From contig CAMJFC010000003.1 of NCBI GenBank assembly GCA_946404865.1, forward strand, positions 43,162 through 107,161: a DNA stretch of 64,000 bases. Direction: 5' to 3'. The position numbers were made by a program, and so were the translations under genes. Positions 1 through 7,606 of this stretch are shown here, in pieces. The notes under the pieces are model-generated. The model ran no database searches and had not been told where the DNA came from. It saw only the letters and a list, made by a program, of their open reading frames with translations. Numbering within the stretch: position 1 is the stretch's first letter; every line of letters starts with the position of its first letter. This stretch comes from an uncultured Prevotellaceae bacterium. Lineage in GTDB: Bacteria; Bacteroidota; Bacteroidia; Bacteroidales; Bacteroidaceae.

Positions 1-503
1 GGAAGGTCGGAGATATGTAGGGTGGTGTCGTTGTTCTCTCGCAGCATTTGCAGCACTTGGGTCTCACGGCACCTCTCGGTGAGTTCGCTCGATATCGACA
101 GCATCTTGTAGCGTTGTACGACCAACTCTTTGTTCAGATGATTGATGGTCAGCATCTTCTTTTGACAGCTATATCGGTTGCCAACATAGATGATGAGGAA
201 GATGGCGACGAGGAGGATGAGCCATATCTGCTGTCTCAGGAATTTGGTGCTCAGGATGTCGCCACCCAGAATCTCTCTCAGGGTGAAACTCGATGATGCG
301 GGTTTCTCGTCTTCGCGTGCGGCCTCTTGGATGGCCTCTTTGATAGAGGCTTTAGAGGACTTCTCGGAGTTCTCTGTGTCCTCGGAACTCTCAGAGTCCT
401 CAGAGTCCTCAATGTCCTCTGAGCTCTCGAGATCTTTGGCCAGCACCTCATCGGTCATCTGGTCGTAGTCGGGGTCTTCTATATGTTGTTCTTGATGATT
501 CAT
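1..503 (-). CDS. FtsL-like cell division protein (partial, C-terminus beyond the window)
   Basis: The frame starts with an ATG at 503 and stays open to base 1, so only about 167 N-terminal residues are present. The protein has a long, very acidic Ser/Glu/Asp-rich cytoplasmic region (about residues 20-50), one transmembrane helix (about 93-108) and the beginning of a charged, probably coiled-coil periplasmic part. This is the architecture of the short bitopic division protein FtsL. It begins 7 bp after the rsmH stop, the position where Bacteroidetes carry their FtsL-like gene, before the penicillin-binding protein. The known role of FtsL is to bridge FtsQ/FtsB and FtsW/FtsI in the divisome. 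The assignment rests on topology and synteny, because FtsL sequences are poorly conserved. The acidic N-terminal extension is longer than in the E. coli protein. Confidence 0.75.
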   Translation of the reverse strand, partial: MNHQEQHIEDPDYDQMTDEVLAKDLESSEDIEDSEDSESSEDTENSEKSSKASIKEAIQEAAREDEKPASSSFTLREILGGDILSTKFLRQQIWLILLVAIFLIIYVGNRYSCQKKMLTINHLNKELVVQRYKMLSISSELTERCRETQVLQMLRENNDTTLHISDL

Positions 504-510
504 CTTGTTG

Positions 511-1464
511 TCATTCTTTTTTTGAACCTTCGCTGTTCACAGCGCTTTTCTCTGCGATTCTTAACTTGGCGCTTCTGCTCCTCGGGTTGGTGGCCTGCTC
601 TTGGGCGCCGGGGACGATGACCTTGCCTATCGGCACGAACGGTGAGAGGATGCGCCCGAAGAAATCCTGCTGGCGGTTGCCCTCGGCATTCCCCGCCTTG
701 ATCATGTTCTTCACGATGCGGTCTTCCAGACTGTGATAGGTGATGACCACCAACCGCCCGCCGGGACGGAGCAGTGTCATGGCGGCGGCAAGCATCTCTT
801 TCAGCGCGGCCATCTCTTGGTTCACTTCTATGCGCAGCGCCTGAAACAGCTTGGCTGCCTCTTTCTTCTCGCGCTCGCGGGGGATGAGGTGCTGCACGCT
901 GCACATCAGGTGACGGGTGGTGAGCAGGGGCTGGGATGCCCGTCCTTTAACGATGGCCGCAGCCATACGCCGAGCGTTCTTCAACTCGCCATAGAGATAG
1001 AAGATGTCGGCCAACTGCTCCTCGCTGTACTCGTTGAGGATGTCGGCGGCGGTCTTCCCGGCGCGCTTGTTCATCCGCATGTCGAGCGGTGAGTCGTCGA
1101 AGCGGAAAGAGAACCCTCGGCTCTCGTCGTCGAAATGGTGGCTCGACACGCCGAGGTCGGCCAGCAAACCGTCAATCTGCTCTACGCCGTAGTAGCGCAT
1201 CCAGTTCTTCAGGTAGCGGAAGTTGCTGCGAACGAAGGTCCATCTCTTGTCCTCGCTCAGTGCTCCCATGTTGGCTTCCGCATCAGCATCTTGGTCGAAA
1301 CTGAACAACCGTCCGTCGCGCCCGATTCTGCTCAGTATCTCCTTGGAATGACCGCCGCCGCCGAATGTGACATCGACGTATGTGCCTTCAGGCTGGATTT
1401 CCAAACCATCGACACTCTCTTTCAGGAGTACGGGGATATGATAAACGGGGGCTGTCGTTACCAT
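511..1464 (-). CDS. rsmH: 16S rRNA (cytosine-1402-N4)-methyltransferase RsmH
   Basis: The 317-residue protein is full length for the MraW/RsmH family, which methylates N4 of C1402 in 16S rRNA using S-adenosylmethionine. The SAM-binding glycine loop VTFGGGGHSKEIL lies near residues 32-45, and the family signatures DGLLADLGVSSHH (about 100) and GGRLVVITYHSLEDRIVK (about 235-252) are present. The ATG at 1464 overlaps the last 7 bases of mraZ, so the two genes are translationally coupled in the usual mraZ-rsmH-ftsL order of the division and cell wall cluster. Confidence 0.96.
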   Translation of the reverse strand: MVTTAPVYHIPVLLKESVDGLEIQPEGTYVDVTFGGGGHSKEILSRIGRDGRLFSFDQDADAEANMGALSEDKRWTFVRSNFRYLKNWMRYYGVEQIDGLLADLGVSSHHFDDESRGFSFRFDDSPLDMRMNKRAGKTAADILNEYSEEQLADIFYLYGELKNARRMAAAIVKGRASQPLLTTRHLMCSVQHLIPREREKKEAAKLFQALRIEVNQEMAALKEMLAAAMTLLRPGGRLVVITYHSLEDRIVKNMIKAGNAEGNRQQDFFGRILSPFVPIGKVIVPGAQEQATNPRSRSAKLRIAEKSAVNSEGSKKE

Positions 1465-1940
1465 GGCTTGTCAGAGTTTGATAGGTTTGTGTCTGTCGGT
1501 GCGCTCATGCGTTCGCCGAACAACCTGCCAAACTCCTCGGCTTCTATGAACGGCTTTTCGAGATGCTGGCTGGCCCATATCTCGATGCAGTCGCCCATGC
1601 CAATGAAATGTACCGACTGTTCGATGCCGGCCATCTGTAGGTAACGCTTGGGTATCAGAAAACGGCCATTGCCATCCAAACTGATAAATTCCACATTCAT
1701 GACGAACTGACGGAAGAGTAGCTGTTCTTGAGCGTCCCAGCGGTTGAGCTTTTGACGGGCTTCGTCCATCTGTTGGTTCCACACCGATTCGGGGTAGAGC
1801 ACCAGACAGGCTTGATGCACATCTTTACGCATCACAAGAAGCTCTTCGCCGGCACTTTGCAGCACCTTGCGCATCGCTGAAGGAAAGAAAACCCTCCCTT
1901 TAGCGTCTGTTTTTGCTTCTATGTTGCCTAAAAATCTCAT
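1458..1940 (-). CDS. mraZ: Division/cell wall cluster transcriptional regulator MraZ
   Basis: The 160-residue protein begins MRFLGNIEAKTDAKGRVFFP, the first of two SpoVT/AbrB-like beta-hairpin domains. The second (GNGRFLIPKRYLQMAGIEQ) lies near residues 90-108. MraZ proteins form ring oligomers that bind direct repeats upstream of their own operon and usually repress it. It is the first gene of the leftward dcw cluster and overlaps rsmH by 7 bp. A -7 box lies 41 bp upstream. No clear set of MraZ-type direct repeats was found in the upstream region. Confidence 0.95.
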   Translation of the reverse strand: MRFLGNIEAKTDAKGRVFFPSAMRKVLQSAGEELLVMRKDVHQACLVLYPESVWNQQMDEARQKLNRWDAQEQLLFRQFVMNVEFISLDGNGRFLIPKRYLQMAGIEQSVHFIGMGDCIEIWASQHLEKPFIEAEEFGRLFGERMSAPTDTNLSNSDKPW

Positions 1941-1981
1941 GTCTGTTGACTATTCTTCGTTGTTCATCTCTTTTGTGGGTA

Positions 1982-1989
1982 CAAAGGTA
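1982..1989 (-). promoter_or_regulatory. -7 promoter box of mraZ-rsmH-ftsL
   Basis: On the minus strand the sequence reads TACCTTTG, a full match to the Bacteroidetes -7 consensus TAnnTTTG. It would start transcription near 1975, giving a leader of about 35 nt before the mraZ ATG. No convincing TTTG -33 box is seen at the expected distance. Confidence 0.6.
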
Positions 1990-2301
1990 GTAATTTTTCC
2001 CCATTTTTCCCCACCTTGCCCCACTTTTTTTCAAAAATATGTTTTCTTTACGTTTGTTAACTGATTTTTAACTTTCCGAAGGCAATCATCACCCCAACTC
2101 GCAAAGCCTCTCCCTTTTCATTGTGTCTCGCACATCTATGGTCTGCAAAGCCGTCAACTCTTCGTTCGAGGTGTCACTCTGAGGTGGAGGCGAAGTCTCG
2201 GGGTGGGGGCTCTAAATGCGTCAAAATGCCGTAAAAAGTAGAAAAAATCAGAAAAAAATGACATTTTTTGCAGAAAATGCGCTAAAATAGAAAAAGTTGA
2301 G
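1990..2301. other. Divergent intergenic region, no gene seen
   Basis: This stretch of about 310 bases separates the leftward mraZ promoter from the rightward glsA promoter. It holds no supported reading frame, tRNA or strong hairpin. The part next to glsA is A/T-rich. Confidence 0.5.
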
Positions 2302-2309
2302 TAATTTTG
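2302..2309 (+). promoter_or_regulatory. -7 promoter box of the glycine-lipid genes
   Basis: TAATTTTG matches TAnnTTTG and ends 29 bp before the ATG at 2339. This predicts a leader of about 22 nt. A TTTG at 2267-2270 is too far away (31 bp) to be a good -33 box. Confidence 0.55.
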
Positions 2310-2338
2310 CAACTTCAATGATAGTCTGACTATACAAA

Positions 2339-3205
2339 ATGGCAGAAGTAAGCGAGAAAACAATCGACATCGACCAAATCCTGAAGAGTAAGATGGGGAC
2401 GAAAGCGAAGTTCGTTCCGGGATTCATGCGTCGGTGGCTCAAACGTACCATTCATCAGGACGAGGTGAATGCTTTTCTCTGGGAAAGCCGTGATAAGACC
2501 GGTGTGGAGTGGCTCGAAGAGTGTGTGCGATATCTCGACGCCCATTTGGTGATACACGGTGAGGAGAACCTGCCCGACAAAGACGACGGCCGTTTGTACA
2601 CGTTTGTCAGCAACCACCCGCTGGGAGGTGCCGACGGCGTGGCGTTGGGGGCCATCATCGGACGGCATTATGATGGCCGTTTCCGCTATCTGGTCAATGA
2701 CTTGCTGATGAACCTGCCGGGGCTGGCTCCACTATGCATCCCTATCAATAAGACGGGCAACCAAAGCCGTAACTTTCCTGCTATGGTCGAGGCGGGATTC
2801 AAAAGCGACCACCACATGCTCATGTTCCCCGCTGGACTCTGCTCGCGCAAGATTAAGGGCGAGATACACGACCTGCCCTGGAAAAAGACGTTTGTCAGCA
2901 AAAGTGTGGAGACCCACCGTGATGTCGTGCCGATACACTTCACCGGACAGAACTCCAATTTCTTCTACCGTCTGGCTAATATCTGCAAGAAACTCGGCAT
3001 CAAATTTAATATCGCCATGCTGTATCTGGTCGATGAGATGTATAAAAACGTTCACAAGACGTTCACCGTCACCATCGGTAAACCTATCCCCTGGCAGACG
3101 TTTGACCATTCGAAAACTCCCGCACAGTGGGCGCAATATGTGCAAGACCGCGTGTACGAATTACCCAAGGAATACAAGGCTCAAGAGCCAACCAATGAAC
3201 AATAA
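2339..3205 (+). CDS. glsA: Lysophospholipid-type O-acyltransferase, GlsA-like (glycine lipid synthesis)
   Basis: The 288-residue PlsC-type acyltransferase carries VSNHPLGGADG near residue 92 as its histidine/aspartate active-site motif and a FPAGLCSR block near 162 in place of the usual EGTR. It has no signal peptide and probably acts at the inner face of the cytoplasmic membrane. The next gene, 27 bp downstream, is the GNAT-type N-acyltransferase. In Bacteroides thetaiotaomicron such a pair (GlsB then GlsA) makes N-acylated and then O-acylated glycine lipids, so this one would add the second acyl chain. The substrate is inferred from family and pairing. A plain 1-acylglycerol-3-phosphate acyltransferase cannot be excluded from sequence alone. 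Confidence 0.75.
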   Translation: MAEVSEKTIDIDQILKSKMGTKAKFVPGFMRRWLKRTIHQDEVNAFLWESRDKTGVEWLEECVRYLDAHLVIHGEENLPDKDDGRLYTFVSNHPLGGADGVALGAIIGRHYDGRFRYLVNDLLMNLPGLAPLCIPINKTGNQSRNFPAMVEAGFKSDHHMLMFPAGLCSRKIKGEIHDLPWKKTFVSKSVETHRDVVPIHFTGQNSNFFYRLANICKKLGIKFNIAMLYLVDEMYKNVHKTFTVTIGKPIPWQTFDHSKTPAQWAQYVQDRVYELPKEYKAQEPTNEQ

Positions 3206-3232
3206 CACTGAGGAATCTTTCAACATAACATA

Positions 3233-4231
3233 ATGGCAGTACCCATCATCCCTCCCGTCAGCAAGGAACTCCTGAAAAGTGAGCTGACACCCGACAAACA
3301 ACTCCGTATGACCAACAAGAGTCATAACGAGATTTATATCGTTGATATCCACAACGCTCCTAATGTGTTGCGTGAGATAGGCCGTCAGCGTGAAGAGGCC
3401 TTCCGTGAGGCCGGTGGAGGTACTGGCAAAGAACTGGATCTCGATGAGTTCGACTTGATGGAAAACTGCTACAAACAACTCATCGTGTGGAATCCCGAAG
3501 AGGAGGAGATTATTGGTGGCTATCGGTATAAATTGGGCACTGAAGTGGATTTCGACAGCGAAGGGCAGCCCATCCTTGCCACGGGTCACATGTTCCGTTT
3601 CTCGGAGAAGTTCATCAAAGAGTACCTGCCTTATACCATCGAACTGGCCCGCTCTTACGTCACACTGCCATATCAGAGCTCGAAGATGGGTGCCAAGAGC
3701 CTTTTTGCCCTCGACAACCTATGGGATGGTTTAGGCGCGCTGACCGTCATCATGCCCAATGCGAAATATTTCTTCGGTAAGATGACCATGTATCCCTCGT
3801 ACGTGCGTAAGGGCCGTGACATGATTCTCTATTTCTTGAAAAAACACTTCGATGACAAGGAGAACCTCATCATCCCGATGAATCCGCTCAAGATTGAGTC
3901 CGACCCGATGGAACTGGCACGGCTGTTCGACAAACCGACGTTTAAGGAAGACTACCGCATCCTCAACCAGGAGATACGCAAACTGGGCTTTAACATCCCG
4001 CCGCTGGTCAATGCTTACATGAGCTTGAGCCCTACCATGAAGATGTTCGGCACAGCCATCAACGACGGTTTCGGTGATGTGGAGGAGACGGGTATCCTTA
4101 TTGCCGTGGATGAGATTTTGGAGGAGAAACGCGTTCGCCACATCGATACTTATATCGCTGCGCACCCCGAAGCACTCCAAATCACTTCAGGCGCTAACAA
4201 AGTGATTTACAGAGAAAAAGGCAATTCTTGA
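3233..4231 (+). CDS. glsB: GNAT-family glycine N-acyltransferase, GlsB-like (often annotated 'hemolysin')
   Basis: The 332-residue protein contains the conserved Bacteroidetes blocks RMTNKSHNEIYIVDIHNAPN (about 27-46), REEAFREAGGGTG, WNPEEEEIIGGYRY and GALTVIMPNAKYFFGKMTMY. It belongs to the OlsB-like acyltransferase family long mislabelled hemolysin. In B. thetaiotaomicron the homologue GlsB transfers a 3-hydroxy-acyl chain from acyl carrier protein to the amino group of glycine, making the monoacyl lipid that GlsA then completes. It sits 27 bp after glsA and is probably cotranscribed. There is no signal peptide, which fits a cytoplasmic membrane-associated enzyme. The exact amino acid acceptor is inferred. 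Confidence 0.8.
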   Translation: MAVPIIPPVSKELLKSELTPDKQLRMTNKSHNEIYIVDIHNAPNVLREIGRQREEAFREAGGGTGKELDLDEFDLMENCYKQLIVWNPEEEEIIGGYRYKLGTEVDFDSEGQPILATGHMFRFSEKFIKEYLPYTIELARSYVTLPYQSSKMGAKSLFALDNLWDGLGALTVIMPNAKYFFGKMTMYPSYVRKGRDMILYFLKKHFDDKENLIIPMNPLKIESDPMELARLFDKPTFKEDYRILNQEIRKLGFNIPPLVNAYMSLSPTMKMFGTAINDGFGDVEETGILIAVDEILEEKRVRHIDTYIAAHPEALQITSGANKVIYREKGNS

Positions 4232-4475
4232 CAAGCGGGTTCTCTTCGTTTGTGTAAGAGCCGGATTCAAATACATTTGTAAAGGAAAAGAAACCTTGTT
4301 TTTCGCCGCCCCGCTCTCTTGTAGTGGGGTGGAGATATTTTTATGCCGGGTCGCCAACGAGTTGCTTGGCTACGATTCTTACACGACGATATTTCAGCCC
4401 CTTCGTCCGTTTTCTTGCCATTTGTCACATTTGGTACTACCATTCATCACTTTTTCATGCAGAATATCTCAGAAA
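4232..4475. other. Intergenic region before the DUF418 gene
   Basis: About 240 bases without a supported gene. A CCCC...GGGG stem lies near 4310-4330 but has no T-tract, so termination there is uncertain. An open frame from a GTG at 4324 runs into the DUF418 gene, but the promoter lies inside it, so this upstream part is treated as non-coding. Confidence 0.5.
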
Positions 4476-4507
4476 TTTGGAGGGACAAGCAAGAAAATAT
4501 ACCTTTG
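4476..4507 (+). promoter_or_regulatory. Canonical Bacteroidetes promoter of the DUF418 gene
   Basis: TTTG (4476-4479), a 20-bp spacer and TACCTTTG (4500-4507) match both promoter boxes at ideal spacing. The predicted start near 4514 leaves a leader of about 60 nt before the ATG at 4576. This site argues against the longer open frame that begins at 4324. Confidence 0.8.
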
Positions 4508-4575
4508 CAAAAACAAGTCCAACAACATGCAAGGATAAAAATACGAAGAAGGGGAATGAAAGAAATAAACACTCA

Positions 4576-5697
4576 ATGATTATGTATAAAACCAGCAACT
4601 TACCCAACACCCGAATCGATGTGGCCGATGCCTTGAGAGGCATCGCTGTGGCTGGCATCATTCTGTATCACTCGGTTGAGCACTTCAACATCTTCACACA
4701 GGAACCGATTGTCCACACGCTGGCGAGTGACCAGACGGTGGCCGATGTGTTGGCTTGGCTGTTCTCGGGCAAGATGTACGGTATCTTCGCCATGCTCTTC
4801 GGACTAAGTTTCTTCATCATGAACGACAATCAGCAACAGAAAAGGAAAAATTTCTCGGGGCGTTTCGCCTGGCGTATGTGTCTGCTGTTCATGTTTGGCA
4901 TTGTGAATATAGCCTTCTACGATGGTGATATCCTAATGCTCTATGCTTGTTATGGTTTACTGCTTATCCCCATCAGCTATCTGCCGTCGAAAGCCGTGTG
5001 GTGCATCATCGCCTTGCTGGCCATCCAGCCCGTAGAACTGTTTTGTCTGCTGACGGGTTATGAGATTGACCATACCAGATTCTATGAGATATCTGGCATC
5101 ATCAATGCCGCTCACGAACATGGTACGTTCTGGGAGAACACCCTCACCAACTTGCGGTATGGTTTTGAGGTGAATCTGCGGTTCAATATTTTCAGCGGAC
5201 GATTGACGCAACTGCTCTGTCTCTTTATCCTCGGGATGCAGTTGGGGCGCCAGAGGCTGTTCTATAACGAGGGGCGTAACTTGCAGATATGGCATAAAAT
5301 CCTCTGCATATCGGCTGCAATCGTCATTGTGATGAGCGTTGTGGACTACAGCCCTGTTGCATCCTGGCTCAAATCCATCTACAACCTCGTTATTTTGCTG
5401 ATGATTGTCTCGGCTGTCGTCTCAGCGTGGTATGCCTTCGAGGGTGTTCGTCGGGTGCTCCATCATCTCTGTATCTTCGGTCGCATGAGTCTTACCAACT
5501 ATCTGCTCCAATCTATTATCGGCTGTGCCATCTTCTGCGGCTACGGCCTCGGCTGTTATTATAAGTTAGGCATCACTTACGCCGTCATGATAGGTCTCAT
5601 GATGGTCGTCGCCCAATATGTCTTCTGCCGATATTGGTTTAGCAGCCATCAGCGCGGCCCGTTAGAGGGGGTGTGGAGAAAACTCACATGGATATAG
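4576..5697 (+). CDS. DUF418 family integral membrane protein
   Basis: Using the ATG just downstream of the promoter, the protein has 373 residues. It begins with NTRIDVADALRGIAVAGIIL, the typical N-terminal entry of DUF418/acyltransferase-3-like membrane proteins, and continues with about ten hydrophobic helices. The C-terminal half (GRMSLTNYLLQSI through KLTWI) is the DUF418 domain. The family is widespread and its function is unknown; a transport or membrane acyl-modification role has been guessed. An ATG two codons later (4582) is an equally possible start. It has its own promoter and is convergent with dgt, with only 13 bp between stops. Confidence 0.85.
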   Translation: MIMYKTSNLPNTRIDVADALRGIAVAGIILYHSVEHFNIFTQEPIVHTLASDQTVADVLAWLFSGKMYGIFAMLFGLSFFIMNDNQQQKRKNFSGRFAWRMCLLFMFGIVNIAFYDGDILMLYACYGLLLIPISYLPSKAVWCIIALLAIQPVELFCLLTGYEIDHTRFYEISGIINAAHEHGTFWENTLTNLRYGFEVNLRFNIFSGRLTQLLCLFILGMQLGRQRLFYNEGRNLQIWHKILCISAAIVIVMSVVDYSPVASWLKSIYNLVILLMIVSAVVSAWYAFEGVRRVLHHLCIFGRMSLTNYLLQSIIGCAIFCGYGLGCYYKLGITYAVMIGLMMVVAQYVFCRYWFSSHQRGPLEGVWRKLTWI

Positions 5698-5710
5698 AAA
5701 CGGTAAGGAC

Positions 5711-7048
5711 CTACACAATCGGCAGGGCCACGCCCATAATCTTTTGGTACACATCGAGGGCGTACACATCGGTCATGCCGCTGATGTAGTCGATGACAGC
5801 CATGATGCGAGCCTCCAAGTCGGGCGCGTCGATGTCGTACTGGCTGCTCACACGCCCGATGAGTTGTTGTGAATAATAACGGTCGGGCGACATCACCGCG
5901 TCAATCATGTGGCTCATCAAGGTATCCATGATTTTATAACCAGACAACTCAACGTCTAATACCGGTTTGCTGTTGTAGATTCTTTTTTTGGAAATCTTTT
6001 TGCATGTGTCGTAGGCATTACGCACGCGCTCACTGGTGTGCTTCACCAGACTGCCCGTAAACGTGCCGTCAAGAATCTCTGCCTCATGGTCGATGAACGC
6101 TCCGGCGCACTCATGCTCTAAGATGCCGATGACACAAGCACGCATATAGGTGATTTTCTCATTGTCATCATCGATGCACTCATCTACTATTCGTTGCAGG
6201 ATATGTTGCTGCGTCGGTTCGTCGAAGGACCCGAGCAGCAAATGGGTTGTCTCCTCAAACGACAGCAGATGCAACTTATGGGCGTCCTCGATGTCCATAA
6301 TCTCGTAACAAATATCATCGGCCGCCTCTACCAGATAGACCAGCGGGTGGCGCGCATATTGCAGTGGCGCGCCGGGTTCTGACAACCGACGTATGCCTAA
6401 GTCGTCTGCAATGCGCTGATAATCAGATTGCTCTGTGGTGAAGAAGCCAAACTTGCCGTGCGTGCCCGCCAACGAAGAGGCGAAGGGATATTTGACAATC
6501 GATGCCAGCATAGAATAGGTGAGCACGAACCCGCCCGGACGGCGGCCCTTGAACTGATGCGTGAGCAACCGGAAGGCATTGGCATTGCCCTCGAAATGGG
6601 TCACATCGTTCCAAAACGCTTCGCTCACCTGATGGCGCAGTGCCAATCCTTTGCCCTCACTGAAAAAGGTCTGTATCGCCTTCTCACCCGAATGGCCGAA
6701 AGGCGGGTTGCCCATGTCGTGCGCCAGGCAGGCGGCCGACACGATGGTGCCAATCTCCTCAAACAAAGTGCCGCGCAGTTCGGGATGGAGGGCGCACAAT
6801 CTGCGCGTCACATCATTGCCAAGCGACATGCCCACGCTCGCCACTTCCAGACTGTGCGTCAGTCGGTTGTGAACAAATATACTGCCAGGCAAAGGGAACA
6901 CCTGCGTCTTGTTCTGTAACCGGCGAAAAGGCGCCGAGAAAATCAGACGGTCATAATCGCGCTTAAACTCCGAGCGGTCGTCGTGCCGTTGCGCGTGGCG
7001 GTTTTCTTGTCCCAACCGCTTGTTTGATATCAATTGTTGCCATTCCAT
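5711..7048 (-). CDS. dgt: Deoxyguanosine triphosphate triphosphohydrolase (dGTPase)
   Basis: The 445-residue HD-superfamily protein hydrolyses dGTP (often other dNTPs too) to the nucleoside and tripolyphosphate. The first metal histidine is in RLTHSLEVASVG (about 62-73), the HD pair in CLAHDMGNPPFGHSGE (about 110-125) and the last aspartate in EAADDICYEIMDIEDAH. Its divergent neighbour is dut, which also controls the dNTP pool. A full -7 box (TACTTTTG) ends only 4 bp before the ATG, so the mRNA may be leaderless or nearly so. Confidence 0.93.
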   Translation of the reverse strand: MEWQQLISNKRLGQENRHAQRHDDRSEFKRDYDRLIFSAPFRRLQNKTQVFPLPGSIFVHNRLTHSLEVASVGMSLGNDVTRRLCALHPELRGTLFEEIGTIVSAACLAHDMGNPPFGHSGEKAIQTFFSEGKGLALRHQVSEAFWNDVTHFEGNANAFRLLTHQFKGRRPGGFVLTYSMLASIVKYPFASSLAGTHGKFGFFTTEQSDYQRIADDLGIRRLSEPGAPLQYARHPLVYLVEAADDICYEIMDIEDAHKLHLLSFEETTHLLLGSFDEPTQQHILQRIVDECIDDDNEKITYMRACVIGILEHECAGAFIDHEAEILDGTFTGSLVKHTSERVRNAYDTCKKISKKRIYNSKPVLDVELSGYKIMDTLMSHMIDAVMSPDRYYSQQLIGRVSSQYDIDAPDLEARIMAVIDYISGMTDVYALDVYQKIMGVALPIV

Positions 7049-7052
7049 GATG

Positions 7053-7060
7053 CAAAAGTA
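7053..7060 (-). promoter_or_regulatory. -7 box directly upstream of dgt (near-leaderless)
   Basis: The minus strand reads TACTTTTG, matching TAnnTTTG, only 4 bases before the ATG at 7048. If used, transcription would begin at or within a few bases of the start codon. No good -33 box is visible. Confidence 0.5.
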
Positions 7061-7124
7061 ATCTAAAATTGGTGAAAAACGTGCATTTCCGCTCCGAAAA
7101 TGACGGGAAATGATTATTTATCAT

Positions 7125-7132
7125 TATTTTTG
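7125..7132 (+). promoter_or_regulatory. -7 promoter box of dut and following genes
   Basis: TATTTTTG matches TAnnTTTG and ends 29 bp before the dut ATG. It is divergent from the dgt promoter about 65 bp away. No clear TTTG -33 element is present. Confidence 0.55.
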
Positions 7133-7161
7133 CACAAAAATCAGAACACGTCATCCACAAT

Positions 7162-7596
7162 ATGAAGATAAAGGTTGTGAACAAGGGGCGTCAGCCCCTG
7201 CCCCGGTATGCCACGCCGCAGAGTGCCGGTATGGACCTGAGAGCCAATGTCGATGAGCCGGTGGTGCTCCGTCCCTTGGAGCGGAAACTCATCCCCACAG
7301 GCTTGTTCATCGCCCTGCCGCCGGGCTACGAGGCGCAGGTGCGACCCCGCAGCGGTCTGGCCTTGAAACATGGCATCACCGTGCTCAATGCTCCTGGTAC
7401 CATCGATGCCGACTATCGGGGCGAGGTGGGAGTGCTGTTGGTAAATCTCTCCGACGAGGCGTTTGTTATCAACGATGGCGAACGCGTCGCGCAGATGGTG
7501 ATTGCCCGGCATGAACAAGGAGAGTGGGAGCCCGTCGAGGCGCTCGATGAAACCGAGCGTGGTACTGGCGGATACGGACATACTGGCGTGAAATAA
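7162..7596 (+). CDS. dut: Deoxyuridine 5'-triphosphate nucleotidohydrolase (dUTPase)
   Basis: The 144-residue trimeric dUTPase contains all five motifs: [38 protein letters not shown] and the C-terminal flap [10 protein letters not shown]. It converts dUTP to dUMP and pyrophosphate, keeping uracil out of DNA and supplying dTMP synthesis. It is the first gene of a rightward run with a TPR protein (10 bp downstream), a DUF4292 lipoprotein and an EnvC-like protein, an order I recall as common in Bacteroidales. Confidence 0.96.
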   Translation: MKIKVVNKGRQPLPRYATPQSAGMDLRANVDEPVVLRPLERKLIPTGLFIALPPGYEAQVRPRSGLALKHGITVLNAPGTIDADYRGEVGVLLVNLSDEAFVINDGERVAQMVIARHEQGEWEPVEALDETERGTGGYGHTGVK

Positions 7597-7606
7597 CCCT
7601 CTTGCG

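Noticed and set aside
4324..4575. N-terminal extension of the DUF418 gene from a GTG
   Set aside because: A canonical promoter (4476-4507) lies inside it and the extension has no conserved sequence. Translation is better started at 4576.
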